Positions 63,996 to 64,000 of a stretch of 64,000 bases of DNA are shown in pieces. Within the stretch, counting starts at the first letter, position 1; each line of letters starts with the position of its first letter. Below the pieces are notes generated by a model that was not told where the DNA came from, did no database searches, and saw only the letters and a program-made list of their open reading frames with translations. The position numbers were made by a program, and so were the translations under genes. The DNA is from Marivirga aurantiaca (GTDB lineage Bacteria > Bacteroidota > Bacteroidia > Cytophagales > Cyclobacteriaceae), in the NCBI RefSeq assembly GCF_016679925.1, contig NZ_JAEQBW010000001.1, positions 1,279,869-1,343,868 on the forward strand, read 5' to 3'.

Positions 63996-64000
63996 GTATA

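Overview
The window is chromosomal DNA of a low-GC member of the Bacteroidota, probably a Cytophagales relative. The phylum follows from type IX secretion (T9SS) C-terminal sorting domains on a GH16 glucanase and an S8 protease, the exosortase variant XrtF with its partner protein, DEAD-box helicase and OmpA families typical of the phylum, -7 promoter elements of the TAnnTTTG type, and general absence of Shine-Dalgarno (SD) sequences. The genus is inference only. I see no tRNA, rRNA, CRISPR array, integrase or intact insertion sequence.

Layout. 0-5 kb: a secreted multidomain GH16 glucanase facing an M1 peptidase. 5.3-5.95 kb: a degraded RHS/YD-repeat gene end with a small membrane protein. 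6.2-7.4 kb: 3-hydroxybutyryl-CoA dehydrogenase and a DUF3820 protein. 7.4-8 kb: a cluster of intergenic hairpin repeats with relatives near 16.5 and 22.6 kb. 8-10.1 kb: an overlapping four-gene operon of two NeuD/PglD-like acyltransferases, XrtF and its associated protein. 10.2-16.4 kb: an OmpA/TolB-like protein, then a MscS channel overlapping a 978-residue protein with a degenerate P-loop. 16.9-22.6 kb: ABC-F ATPase, MBL-fold hydrolase, TruC-like pseudouridine synthase, SUI1 factor, DUF2062 and UspA.

21.6-30.9 kb looks like a stress or low-oxygen regulon: universal stress protein, helical small protein, Crp/Fnr regulator, NarL-type two-component pair, Hsp20, PEP synthase and two related cupins. 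Several of its promoters carry TGAT-N4-ATCA palindromes. Three sets are tandem pairs spaced exactly 22 bp, with a -7 element at a fixed distance; one of these lies before a stretch with no gene.

31-44.6 kb is mainly housekeeping: cyclophilin, CvfB, a sodium symporter, MnmA, a CDP-alcohol phosphatidyltransferase, a YihY protein and the conserved thrS-infC-rpmI-rplT operon, where infC appears to start at AUU behind a strong SD. 44.8-56.5 kb carries a TPR protein, a phosphoribosyltransferase with an Lrp regulator, MenE, an SDR, a response regulator with Glu in the phospho-acceptor position, Ffh, a TPR lipoprotein and two DEAD-box helicases. 56.7-61.6 kb is a secreted protease island: two paralogous M57 lipoproteins flanking an S8 protease. 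The window ends with an OmpA lipoprotein and a sirtuin that lacks its zinc cysteines.
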